Positions 39,701-50,013 of a DNA stretch of 64,000 bases are shown here, piece by piece. A model generated the notes under the pieces. That model worked only from the letters and a program-made list of their open reading frames with translations. It was not told where the DNA came from and did not search any database. The stretch spans positions 7,564,001-7,628,000 of the forward strand of contig JANTQA010000029.1 of assembly GCA_027625915.1 (NCBI GenBank). The letters run 5' to 3'. How positions within the stretch are numbered: position 1 is the stretch's first letter; every line of letters begins with the position of its first letter. Source of the stretch: Anaeramoeba flamelloides. Taxonomy: Eukaryota; Metamonada; Anaeramoebidae. The position numbers and the translations under genes are program-made.

Positions 39701-41597
39701 TATGGAATGTTATAAAAAATAGAGTTTTTACACTTTTAGAGATAAATAAAGAAGTTTATGCATTTATCCAAATTTTGTTTATAAAGGAACCCCTTTTTGA
39801 TTTTTGACATCAAAGGGATTATTCATATAAAATAGTTTTGGTAAATACCAGTGCTTTGTTTGAATAAATATTTTTTTTTACGAAATTGAAAGATTGGTAT
39901 TTACTAAACGATTTTTTTGATTAAAATTATTATTAATCTATGGAGATAATCAGATATTCTATTTACTATTACCAAAATTTGGGTAATTACATGGAACTCT
40001 TTATTTATCTCTAAAAGAGTAAAAACTCTATTTTTTATAACATTCTTATTTACTCTTGTGTAAAAGTCAAAAGATGCACTCAAAAAATAGAGATCACGAC
40101 TTACAATTCCTTTTCTCTGAATTTTTGACTCAATCCCTTTGAATCATGTGTAAGTTTGGCACTCAATGGAACCCTATGACATACCTTAAGAATTTCCTAA
40201 AATGATAAAAAGAAAATTTTTTTTTTTAATTAATCATAAATATTCAAGTTATCTTTCAAGTACACCCAATTCTAAAATACAGAACATGTACTTACTATAT
40301 GTATTGATTTTAATATGTAATAAATAATAATTCGAATAAATTTTGTTTTTTATGTTTAAAATCTAAGCAAAAGGGAAAATATAGAAAATATAGATCACTT
40401 TTTATGGGTATGAACCTATAAAAATGATAGGTTAATATTTCAAAACATTTAAAGAGAAGAAAACTTTAATGAAAAAATTTTAAACAGTGATAGTTTGAAA
40501 TTATTTTCATAAATTGATAATAGTGACATCTATAATTTAATATTTAAATTCCTGAAAGTAAATCTATGTATAAGAATATCTAGAGTGTATTTTACTCTTC
40601 TTTCCCAATAATATTAATAACATACTTTTTTTTTTTTTGAGTTTTTTAAATTTCAACTAAAAAAAATATTAAAAAAAAAATCAGATCGAAAATTTTAAAA
40701 TTTTCCAATAACAAATGATAATAGGAATCAGATAAAACATGTTTTTTACTTATTTAATCTTAGTATTTATAAATCCATTTTTTTCAAAAATTGTACCCCC
40801 TTTACTCTTAACCAATTAAATAAATTATGTAAACTAGTATTTTATGCATAAGTAAACTCTGGAGTAAAAAAAAACATTGACCACCTTCTGTTGAAAATGG
40901 AACTTAAAAAATAAATATTTTTTCATCAATTTTTTTTTATGATATAAAGACATTTTTCTAAATTTAATTGTATTTTATTTTTTAAACTCTAATATTAAAA
41001 AACAAAAATAATTAATTTAATGTTTATTATTATAATAGTGCTATTGTTTTTCGTGATTCTGAAGCAAACGGTTATAAATTCTTGGAAAAGCCATATTTAT
41101 GCAATTTTCTCTGTACGGCTGGGCTGAAAAGACCAGAAACCGAAATTGTGGATGGTAAACGATATTTAGTAAAGAGGGCAATCCAGATCACAAAAAGAAG
41201 AATAAAAATAATGCTGGCAACAGCTGCCAAGAATAAAAATGAAATTTTGGTACTTTCTGCTATTGGTTGTGGTGAATTTAGAAATCCGCCACACCACATC
41301 GCAAAACTTTTTTATGAAGTATTAAATTCTGAAATGTTTAAGGGATATTTTAAAAAAGTTTGTTTTGCAATTATTGAAGATCATAATTCTAAACGTAGAC
41401 ATAATAAAGAAGGTAATATTTTACCATTTAAAAGGGTTTTTCTTCCATCGGAATGTTCCAAGGAAGAACTAAACGAAAAAAAATCTGAAAACATTGAAAC
41501 GAAATTTGTAAAATATTCAAAAGATATTAGCGTTTCCCAGCAACTGGTAACCGAGAAACATCAAAAATTATCAAAATCAATTAAAAAGGAAAATTAG
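36758..41597 (+). CDS. microbial-type poly(ADP-ribose) glycohydrolase, three exons
   Basis: Exons 36758-37178, 37299-37437 and 41039-41597 with matching phases give 372 residues. The family (TIGR02452, microbial-type PARG catalytic domain, a macrodomain fold) removes ADP-ribose polymers from proteins. The PARG signature GGG-X7-QEE is present across the first splice: N137-P-G-G-G141, then YMGGAGA, then Q149-E-E151, followed by NLFRRTNL. After the second splice come AIVFRDSE, the core strand LVLSAIGCGEFRNPP (with the typical GCGxFxNPP loop) and VCFAIIED. The last 60 residues are a Lys/Glu/Ser-rich tail. The second intron is 3601 bases, the first 120. The third exon is assigned by homology and phase; a small unseen exon in the long intron cannot be excluded, but the family sequence reads continuously across the join. 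Confidence 0.92.
37866..38120 (-). mobile_element. MITE-like element, inverted relative to 26691-26949
   Basis: The reverse complement is collinear with 26691-26949: CTGTTATTTCCCGATTAAT at one end, TTGTAAAGATCTTTGGATT in the middle and TATTGGAAAATAATAGTA at the other end. Located within the long PARG intron. Confidence 0.6.
39650..40090. mobile_element. foldback element with about 100-base inverted arms
   Basis: The left arm (about 39690-39790) contains TAAAAAATAGAGTTTTTACA and TTTAGAGATAAATAAAGA. The right arm (about 39985-40080) is its inverse: CTTTATTTATCTCTAAAAGA and AAAAACTCTATTTTTTATAA. The interior includes AACGATTTTTTTGATTAAAA, also found at 35790. No coding potential. Confidence 0.65.
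40230..40500 (+). repeat. dispersed repeat, partner at 30440-30720
   Basis: See the partner copy: the order of blocks (AAGTTATCTTTCAAG, ATTCTAAAATACAGAACAT, AATATGTAATAAATAAT, AAACAGTGATAGTTTGAAA) is conserved. Lies in the long PARG intron. Confidence 0.6.
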
Positions 41598-42700
41598 TGG
41601 CTTTTTATAACCAACAAAATACGAATTATAGATATTTTTTAGAAAAACGATTTTCAAATAAATAGTGAACATCCAATTTTTCTCTTATAAATCTAAAAAA
41701 ATAATTATTTTAAATCTGATAAAAAAAAGTGGGGTGTGTGTTTGAATAGTCTGATCTGTTATAAAATAAAACTAATCAAATCATTTTTAATAATAATCAG
41801 AATATTGGAATAAAAAAATTATTACAAGACGTAATTTATATTTACTTTTTTTTTTTTTTTGTTTGATTATTTTTTTGTACACTTCTTTGATAAGAATTAC
41901 GGTATATTAATTTGAATTTATATTTTGTATAATTTTATAATTATTTAGTATATTTTTAAGAGTTTTTTCATTTTAGAAAATTTCTCTCAAAAACTATTAT
42001 ATACATAAAAGGATGTAATCTAAATATATAGGAATCAAAATGAAATAAAATATTTTAACAATAAAGTCTCATGTAATATTACTTTTGTTCAATAATATTT
42101 CTTCAAATTTAGTTGTTTTTTTTAGTAGAAAATAAACTAATAAAATATCTGAATATATTATTATTTTATAAAAATAAAATGAATTCTTGTTGAAATGTTG
42201 AATATTTTTTTATTAGATTAGTTTTGCTTTATGAGATAAATTAATTTGACCCCTTAAATCTATTTATTAATTTGAGTCTATTATTTTGAATTCTGAAATT
42301 ATACATATTTCGAAATAAAACGTAAAAATAACATATTATTTTTATTAATAATTAATTTTATTACTGGAAATGGTATAATATATTTTTGATTTTGAGATTT
42401 GGAAAGTTTTTATTGTGGTATAAATATTTTCTGCTGTTTTTAGTTTGAATTAACAATCTTCCAATTCAAATCGATTCAAATAAAAAAATTGGTATATAGG
42501 TGATTAAATAAATAAAAATCTAATAGAGATTTGACAACATTTTATAGGATAATTACAATCCTTTAAAAAAGTTTTCATGTTCAATTAGGTTTTTAACAAG
42601 TTGTTTTCGGGTTTTCAAATAATGAAAAAAAATATAATAAAAAATTAAATTGAAACTTTTTTTAAACAAATTGTTTGGTCTTTTTTAATCGAATCTATTA

Positions 42701-42895
42701 CAGTCAGTTCCGCTTTTAAGGTACAGACTTCCAAAGAAATTTAAGGCACAAAAAAAATCTCAAATTAAAGCACAAAATTCAAATTCTAGTAAAAATAAAT
42801 TGTAAAAAAAATTCCAAATTTTGTGCTTTAATTTGGAATTTTTTTTGTGCCTTAAATTTCTTTGAAAGTTTGTGCCTTAAAAGTGGAAATGACTG
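42701..42895. mobile_element. palindromic MITE, CAGTCA family, copy 2
   Basis: 195 bases flanked by TA on both sides. The left arm starts CAGTCAGTTCCGCTTTTAAG, the right arm ends CTTAAAAGTGGAAATGACTG, and the arms pair over about 78 bases, including ATTTAAGGCACAAAAAAAAT and AAATTAAAGCACAAAA. Only about 35 bases separate the arms. TA duplication plus CAGT-type ends suggests a Tc1/mariner-derived MITE. This is the least diverged palindrome in the window. Confidence 0.85.
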
Positions 42896-43842
42896 TAAAA
42901 ATTTAAATTATTTTACAAATAAAAAATTGATTTTTCAGGTTAAAAATTACTTTATTCTTCATTATCTTCTTGAAAAATTTTATTATGTTTTATTGAATTT
43001 CATCTAGAATAATAAAAAAAAATTCCAAGTTATATTTTTAACTGACAAAAAAAATTTTATGTTTAAAACTATTCTAGTGAAATATCATACATTTATTTTT
43101 CAATGGGTTGAATAAATCAATATTATGGTTAAGAAAAAGAATTATTTCAAATAGAAAAAAAAATCTTTACACTAATACCTCGTTGCAACAAAAGTATTGT
43201 GTAATATTGATGAAAATAAACTTAATACGGGTAAAAAATTATGATAATATCAGAAATAAAATGAAAAAAAAAAATGACCTCATTGAAAAAATTTTCTTTT
43301 CAGAGAATTCTAAGTAGATCATATTTTTTTGAACTTCATAAATAAACCATTTTCCAGTTAAACATAACTATTCATGGGTATAGGAGAAAATAAATGAGTT
43401 TAAAAGCGTTTGAATGGATAATAGAAGAAATTTATATTGTAAATTTCAAAATTGAAATCATTTTATCTTTTAACCTTTTTTTTTTAGATTTTTTTTTGAC
43501 AAATAATTATTATGAAAAAAATTATATAAATGCAATATTGATAGCAACTTGGTAAAAACATGTTATTTTGATTGTATTGAAACTGTGGAAATCATTGTAG
43601 AGAAATAATATTTATTTCAATTGGGATTTTATTAGGATCTTTAATTGATGATCAAAATTAAATTATGTTGTTTTTCTTAATAGGATTTACTGAGAATTTC
43701 GAATTTTTCATCAAAAATCTACTAGCTTGAAAACTTAAGGTAATGAAGAAAAACATTAATAAAAAATAAAGTGAAAATAAAAAATACTTAATATATTAAT
43801 ATACAAATTCAGGTGTCTATTAACATACTCTTAGAGGTTGTG

Positions 43843-44000
43843 TCTAGGTTTTTTTTTGATTTAAAAGAATTTTATTCAATCAAAGAAATTACTCCTTTCT
43901 TTTAAATTAAATAAAACCTAACAGCGGTTTTCCAAAATTTAAAAGAAATAAGTAAAATCTTTGATTGAATAAAATTCTTTTAAATTGAATAAAACCTAAC
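43843..44000. mobile_element. short hairpin element, AACCTAAC family
   Basis: A 27-base segment at 43860-43886 (starting TTTAAAAGAATTTTATTC) is repeated as a perfect inverse at 43958-43984. Outer parts (TCTAGGTTTT and AAAACCTAAC) pair more loosely, and AAAACCTAACAGCGG occurs in the middle. It is related to the cluster at 31980-32370. Confidence 0.75.
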
Positions 44001-44689
44001 AACAGTGGATAGTTTTTAATTGGGTCAGTAAATGATATAATGTTTTTGTACTTTAATATCTTAAATATTTTTCCTATTTCATTTTTTTTTATTTTGATGA
44101 AATTTTCTTTAATTACTCCTTTTTCTTTCAAAATAATAATAATAATCAATATTTTTCTTTTTTCATTTTTTTAGAAGAGTATTCAAAATTTATATTGAAA
44201 TCTAATAGGAAATTGAGAATTGAACTAAACTGTATTTTAATTAAATAAAAGTATTTATTTTCATAGAAAAAAAAAATTTCAAATACTTATATTTCAACTC
44301 TGCTAAGAAATAGAGTTATTGGAATTCATGTAATAATGTGAAATAATTATTAATCCTTCATTTGTTTTCTTTTTACGTTATGCTGGTTATTGGTGTTTGT
44401 ACAACTTGGTAGACATTCTAATATTTCTGATTTTTATTACACTCCTAAAAATATTCAACAGGATTTTTTGTTAAATTTTACATGTGTTACAGTATTTATC
44501 CATAGAGTCTAGTATTTTTGGAAGAATCTTAGAATTAATAATGAATAATAACAGATTATTTCTAATTTATTTCAGCTTAAATTCATACAAATTTTCCAAA
44601 ATATTAAATTTATTTAATGTATCCTTAAAGATTAAAATTCAAAAATAAAATATAAGTAAAGAACATTTACGTTTTGGATTTATTTGAAA

Positions 44690-44900
44690 TTTGGAAAAGG
44701 AATTAAAAAAAAAATTTCCAAAATATTAAATTTTTAATTGTGATCACTAGGTAAAAAATGTAATAATTTAATGTGCAATAATATTTATAATCTATTTTCA
44801 AAAGTCATCAGAATCTAAATATTACTAATATAATTTACACCCAATTACAACATACTTTAATTATAGCTGAACCTATGATGGTGCTAATCGCTTACCAGTA
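44690..44900 (+). repeat. dispersed repeat, partner at 52770-52985
   Basis: Shared ordered blocks: TTTGG(A/G)AAAGGAATTAAAAA, TTTTTAATTGTGATCA, ACTAATATAATTTACA, CCAATTACAA and a GATG(G/T)T..TGCTA stretch. Roughly 75% similar by eye. Confidence 0.65.
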
Positions 44901-45260
44901 ATTGTAATCAATATAAAAAGAAAAAATTGTTTCTGAAAAAAAAATTCAAAAGAGTTGGTACTGTTTTGAATCGGAAAAAAAAAAAATAATAATAAATAAT
45001 CCTCTATTTTTGCTGGAATAATTTTTAAATATTTATTGGATGTTTAGTCTTTTATTTTTCTAAAGCTAAAAAAAAAAGGGAAATTAAATTTCGAATAGAG
45101 AAATAAAATAAGAAATAAAACGAAAGGAAACAGTTTTTTTTTGAAAAGAAGAAAGATTCAAAAGAAAAAAGTTTTTTTTAAAAAAAAACAAAAGAATATA
45201 AAGATAAAAGAATAAAGAAATAAAAAGTAAGCACTTGAAACAAAAATTTGGTTCAAAAAT

Positions 45261-46658
45261 CTAATTTTTTTGTTCAACAACTTGATTAAAATCCGTTTTG
45301 GTCCATTCGCCATCTTGGTTTTCTTCCCAGAATGAAATGTCTGAATCTCCACAGCTAACTGATAGTAGACTTGAAGTTAGAGACCAAGAGACATGCCAGA
45401 CAATATCTGGGAAATCTGCTAATTTCTTTGGGATCCATCTTGGTGGCTGTTTTGTGTTGTGTTTTGTTGTTTTTTCTTTTGACCAGATTAAAACTGTTTG
45501 ATCTTGAGAGCAACTTGCAATAACTAGTTTTGTCCTTGTTGTTTTACGCCATGCGACACAACGAACCCACGAGGTGTGTCCGTTTAATGTTTGTAATAAT
45601 TTTAAACCTTTGTTAATTTCAAAAAGCCAGATTTTAACGAGGGCGTCTCCTCCTCCGCTTACAAGTTGACTAAAAATGTATTGTTTGGGTTTTGGTTTTT
45701 TTTTGGGTTTTTTAATAATTGAATTGATCGGGAAAGGGTTGGTGAAATTTAGTTAACAAATAATTAAGGAAAAAACCAAGAAAGATCTCAAAATTTTTCT
45801 TCAAAAAGAATAAACCCTCTTGAAATATTCAAACTTCAAATGTTAGATTGTGAACGGAAAAAGAAAAGGGAACCAAGGGGATCAGATTGTGAACGAAAAA
45901 AGACAAAAGAAAGCAATAAAAATAAAAAAAAAAAAAAAAAAAAAAATCAAGTCTTGTACAGTTTGGGTTGGTTTTTGTTTGTTTGATCTTGAATGAAAGG
46001 TCCCCAACAAACTGAATTTACTCCAACTTGGTGGGACTTGTGCTTGTTTGTTTTCCATTTACCATTGGTTAAGGACAAAATAACAATGTTGCCATCGGAG
46101 GATCCACAGGCAAGATGGAGACCAAATTGGTATGGCGCCCAATCTACGGAATTGACAGATGAAGAAAAATCTGAAAACTGGTATTCTTTGATCCACTTTT
46201 GGTTTATTTGCTTCCAAATAATTACACTCCCATCGTTACTACACGAAGCAAGGTGTATTCCAAATTTTGGGTTTGACCAACTAATTTGCCAAACAGGCCC
46301 TTCGTGACTTTTAATCAAAGGTTGAAACAGAGAACATTGTTTTTTTTTTTTTTTTTTTGGAGAAAGAATTAATTCATATGGTGATACAAGACGAATTAGA
46401 AAAGAAGAAAATGTAGTTTATGTTAAAAGCAATTTTAAATCCATGTGAAATTGAACAGTACCATTCGGTGTCATTGAAAAAAAAAAAAAAAAAAAAAAAA
46501 AAAGCCTACTCTGTTAACTCAGCAACAAGATTTTGCTGTTCTCCATCAATTTTAAAAATTTGGATTTTCCCATCAGAAGAACAAGTTGCAACTTGTTTTC
46601 CATAAAAGTCCATTTGAACATCATGTATCAAACCTTTTTGTGTTGTTTTTAGTTCCAT
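45261..46658 (-). CDS. SEC13: SEC13, WD40 subunit of COPII coat and nuclear pore, three exons
   Basis: Exons 46658-46510, 46307-45960 and 45669-45261, introns 202 and 290 bases, phases matching; 301 residues (human 322). SEC13 pairs with SEC31 in the COPII coat and with NUP145C/NUP96 in the nuclear pore. Diagnostic stretches are collinear with animal and yeast SEC13: [67 protein letters not shown], then [23 protein letters not shown], and [20 protein letters not shown] with the final WEE strand. Six open-propeller WD repeats are expected. The first splice gives Asp where animals have Gly before HEGPVW. The first intron has a long T run after the donor and a long A run before the acceptor on the coding strand; the second intron also contains a T run. 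Mostly housekeeping, likely constitutive. Confidence 0.95.
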
Positions 46659-49600
46659 TTCAAGTATTTTTGATTTTTATCTTCGAATCAAGACCACCAA
46701 GAAATTTTAAGGTCTCAAAAAAAAAAGTAAACCAAGAAAAAATGATATTCTCTTTCAATTTTCAATTTTGTTATTTTGAATTGATTTTGGAGGTAGTAGC
46801 CAATTGGGTTTTCAAAGACAAGATTTTTTGGGGAATAATTTCATCAAAAAATCACTAGAAATAAAGTAAAAAAGTTGATAGAGAGCTTTAATACTTAAAA
46901 TAAGCCAGTGCAATGTTTTTTACTTCGTTTCTTTGATAAAACCTTAAGTAATGAAGTTCCCAACTAGTTCAATTGAAAACAATGACGAATTGAAGACAAT
47001 TATGTTTATAGTTCTTGATGAACCAAGGATAAAAATAAAGTGTTGAGGACTTTTTTTTCCAAAACCACACCAGCTTTAAGGTTAAAAATCCCTGACATTT
47101 GAAAAAAGATTATCTTAGTCTGGTGTGGGGAATTGTTCATTGGTTCTTAGCTGTTGGATCTTGGGCTTTATTTGAATAAAAATAGTGTTTAAAAAAGGAT
47201 TTTTTGTAAATTTATTTTTTTTTTTCCAAATCCAAATTGGCGAGTGTAAGGTAAATAGATTGATAGGTATTTAAGAACAAATTTTATTTTTGTGTTGTAG
47301 AAGAAAATTTTGAATTACTTTTTTGTCAATTAACAAAAATGAAAAATAATTTTTTAAAAATCTCCAAATAAAACCAAACCTAATAAAAAATTTCAATCAA
47401 CAATATACAAATCACATTTTTTTATAACTTAAGTTCCCAGCCAATTAATCTTACCTTCTTCAATTTAAATTTCGGAAAAAAAAACAATAAATTTACTAAA
47501 ATTGGCATTTTGGACCATACCAAACCCATACCAAGCACAAAGATCCATCATCTAAGAACCAAATTAACAAGTTACTACACCCCAAAACAAACGACACAAG
47601 ATAATCTTTTTTCAAATTTCAGAGATTGTAAACCTTAAGGTATAAAACAATTATTAAAAAAAAACAATTTTAAAAAAATAAGAAAAGTTTGACTGAGAAA
47701 GTGTAGTTAGATCTTTAAAAAGGAGACTTTTCCCCAAAGTAATAAAATCTAAAAGAACAAAAAATAATAAATCTTGTAATCAAAATTTCTGAATATACTT
47801 TTTGATTTTTCTAAAAGTTTCTTTGTTAAGAAAAAATTGTTTGGATTCTTCACAATTAGAATTTCAAGCCTCTTGAAGACTAAAAATATTTTACTTGAAA
47901 GAATTAAAACAAGTATCGAAATTACCTAAAAAAATAGTGTCTTTTTTGTCCAATTCTTTTTAATACCTCATTTAATTTAAATTCAGAAACTCGATCAAAC
48001 TATCATCACTAATTGTTTTTCTATTTTTAATAGTCTCATATTGATCTTACCCTGATAATATGACTTTTTGTAATTTTTTCTTGAAAAGGTATTGATTCCA
48101 ATGATTCATATTCTGTTAAATTGTTTACTCATTTAAAAGAGGGTTTGTATAGGAATACAATATTTTTTTGGATTGAAAAAAAAATTACAATTTTTGTAAG
48201 TTATCGAATAGCAATTAAAAAACAATCCAACCTCTCTCGTGATTGGTACTGAAAAAAAATAACAATGGGGAAAGAGTGCTGGTAAAGAAAAAATTGACAA
48301 ATTATTAGCCTCATTTTTCAACTTTAATTATTTGGAATTGAATTATTGAAGATACCTATGTTCGTTTCAAAGTGTTTCTTTTGTTAATTTTTGATATCTC
48401 AAAGATTTGATTTTCATTTTTGTTGAATATCCTAATATTTATATCAAAAAGAAAACTTTGAAATCTTTACTCTTTCAAATCTAAAGGGTTACAAAATAGC
48501 CAAAAAAAAAAGTTTAAAGTGAACAAATTTAATGTTGTTATATAAGAAAAAAATTTGTTTCAAATTGATAAAATGTAAACTTTCCAAATAATAAATAGGA
48601 AAAAAATTAGTTTTTTTTCTTAAAGTAGTTTTTATGATAGTGGGAATACTTGCTTCAAGGAAAAAATAAATTGTTCAAATTAAAGTTCTCCAAAAAAAAA
48701 TATTCTATTTCCTTATACATCTTTTATAAATTATTTTTTCAAAGTTATCATAATTTTATGTAATTAAGAAAAGAAAGGATATTAAATTCTTTAAGATTCG
48801 AGTACCCCCCTTTTTCAAAATTCCCAACTTTAGAAAATAATATCTATTTTTGGGGGATTTTTTTTTGAAATAAATTACAATGAATGGACTTGATATTGAG
48901 CATACAGTAAGAAACAATAATAACGGTTAAAAAAAATATGAAGAAAAAAACAGGGAAAATAAATTAAAAACTCAAACATGAAAAAAAAATAAAATAATAA
49001 AAAATATTCTAATAAACAGAAAAAAATAAGTTTTTCAATTTAATTTAACGATATCTTTTTAAATATATATTTGATTTTATTTTAAAATTGAAAAAATATA
49101 ATTCTTTTCTTTAAAAAAAAAAGATTTAAATAATCTCTCCAGCAAGTCAAATAAAAATTTCAAATTTTACAATTTTTAATTATAAAAAATATTAATGAAA
49201 ACTTTCATTTTTTTTTCTTTTCCCCTTAATATCTAAAAAATTTGTAAACCTTTTTTAGAATTATAATGTATAATAATGTTTATTATATGAGTGTATTTCA
49301 TATATACAAAACTTAGAAATTTTCTTCAGAAAACATTTTACAAGTTATGGTGCTTTGAAACTTTTTTTTTTATGTATCTTTTTATTCAAAGTATCCTAAA
49401 ATCTTACCTTTATTTTTTTTATTTGTTGAAATTTTTTACCAACATGATCCTCGAATTTTTCTATTTTGAATTTTTTTTATTGAAATCTTGTAATTTTTTT
49501 GGTAATTTAAATATTTTTGTCAAAACGATCCTCTCAATTTATTTTTTAATTGTATTTTATCATGGGTATCTTTTCAGTTTATTTGTTGGTTATTCAAATT

Positions 49601-50013
49601 TTATCAATGAAGAAAATTCTACAATTTAAAAATATCCTTTTTGAGGTATAGTCACAACTTTGGGTAAAGAGCAAACACACAGTGGGTGACTTGGTACTAA
49701 ACTGAATTCATGACAACTAATTCAAAAGTCTTTGTCAAAAATTTGAAATCTTTTTGATTATTTGTAAATTAAAAACCCGATTTGAATTTATAGTTATGAA
49801 GCAACCAATAAATTAAATTAGCTGCAATAAATAACTGTGTTTGTATAATTGTGTACAAAAAAGATTTCAAGACAAGAACTTCCTCAAAGAATTGAAATTG
49901 TGAAAAGATTTGAGAAGAAAATTTTTTTCAAGTTTTCATTTTTCTTATCCTTTCTTTTTTCTTTTTTCTTTTTTCATTTTTCATTTTTCAAAAACAAAAA
50001 TTGTCGGCACTTC
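46659..50013. other. 3.4 kb intergenic region
   Basis: Between the divergent SEC13 (-) and GATase-like (+) genes. Apart from a MITE-like element (47073-47640) no feature is recognised. Open frames at 48133-48321 and 49291-49629 encode Phe/Leu/Tyr-rich peptides without domains and are not called. Confidence 0.5.
47073..47640. mobile_element. MITE-like element with about 100-base inverted ends
   Basis: The left end (TTTAAGGTTAAAAATCCCTG, ATTTGAAAAAAGATTATCTT, TTGGTTCTTAG, TGGATCTT) pairs in order with the reverse complement of the right end (CTTAAGGTTTACAATCTCTG, ATTTGAAAAAAGATTATCTT, TTGGTTCTTAG, TGGATCTT). The interior is about 350 bases and non-coding. It sits about 400 bases upstream of the SEC13 start. 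A fragment of the same end occurs at 35948-36022. Confidence 0.75.

Larger units (their letters stand above)
37438..41038 (+). other. 3.6 kb second intron of the PARG gene
   Basis: Starts GTTTGT and ends AATAG, phase 2. No coding sequence recognised inside. It contains a MITE-like element (37866-38120), a foldback repeat (39650-40090) and a dispersed repeat (40230-40500). Confidence 0.8.
41598..45260. other. 3.7 kb intergenic region between convergent genes
   Basis: Lies between the 3' ends of the PARG gene and SEC13. No gene recognised. It contains a clear palindromic MITE (42701-42895), a short hairpin element (43843-44000) and a dispersed repeat (44690-44900). Small open frames near 43108 and 43907 coincide with A/T-rich or repeat DNA. 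Confidence 0.55.

Noticed and set aside
49291-49629. 112-codon Phe/Leu/Tyr-rich + strand frame
   Set aside because: Composition expected from T-rich DNA; no signal or topology beyond general hydrophobicity and no homology recognised.
49849-50013. N-terminal extension of the GATase-like protein from a TTG codon
   Set aside because: No ATG in the extension, and it would bury the signal sequence behind a Phe-rich random-looking stretch; the ATG at 50014 is preferred.
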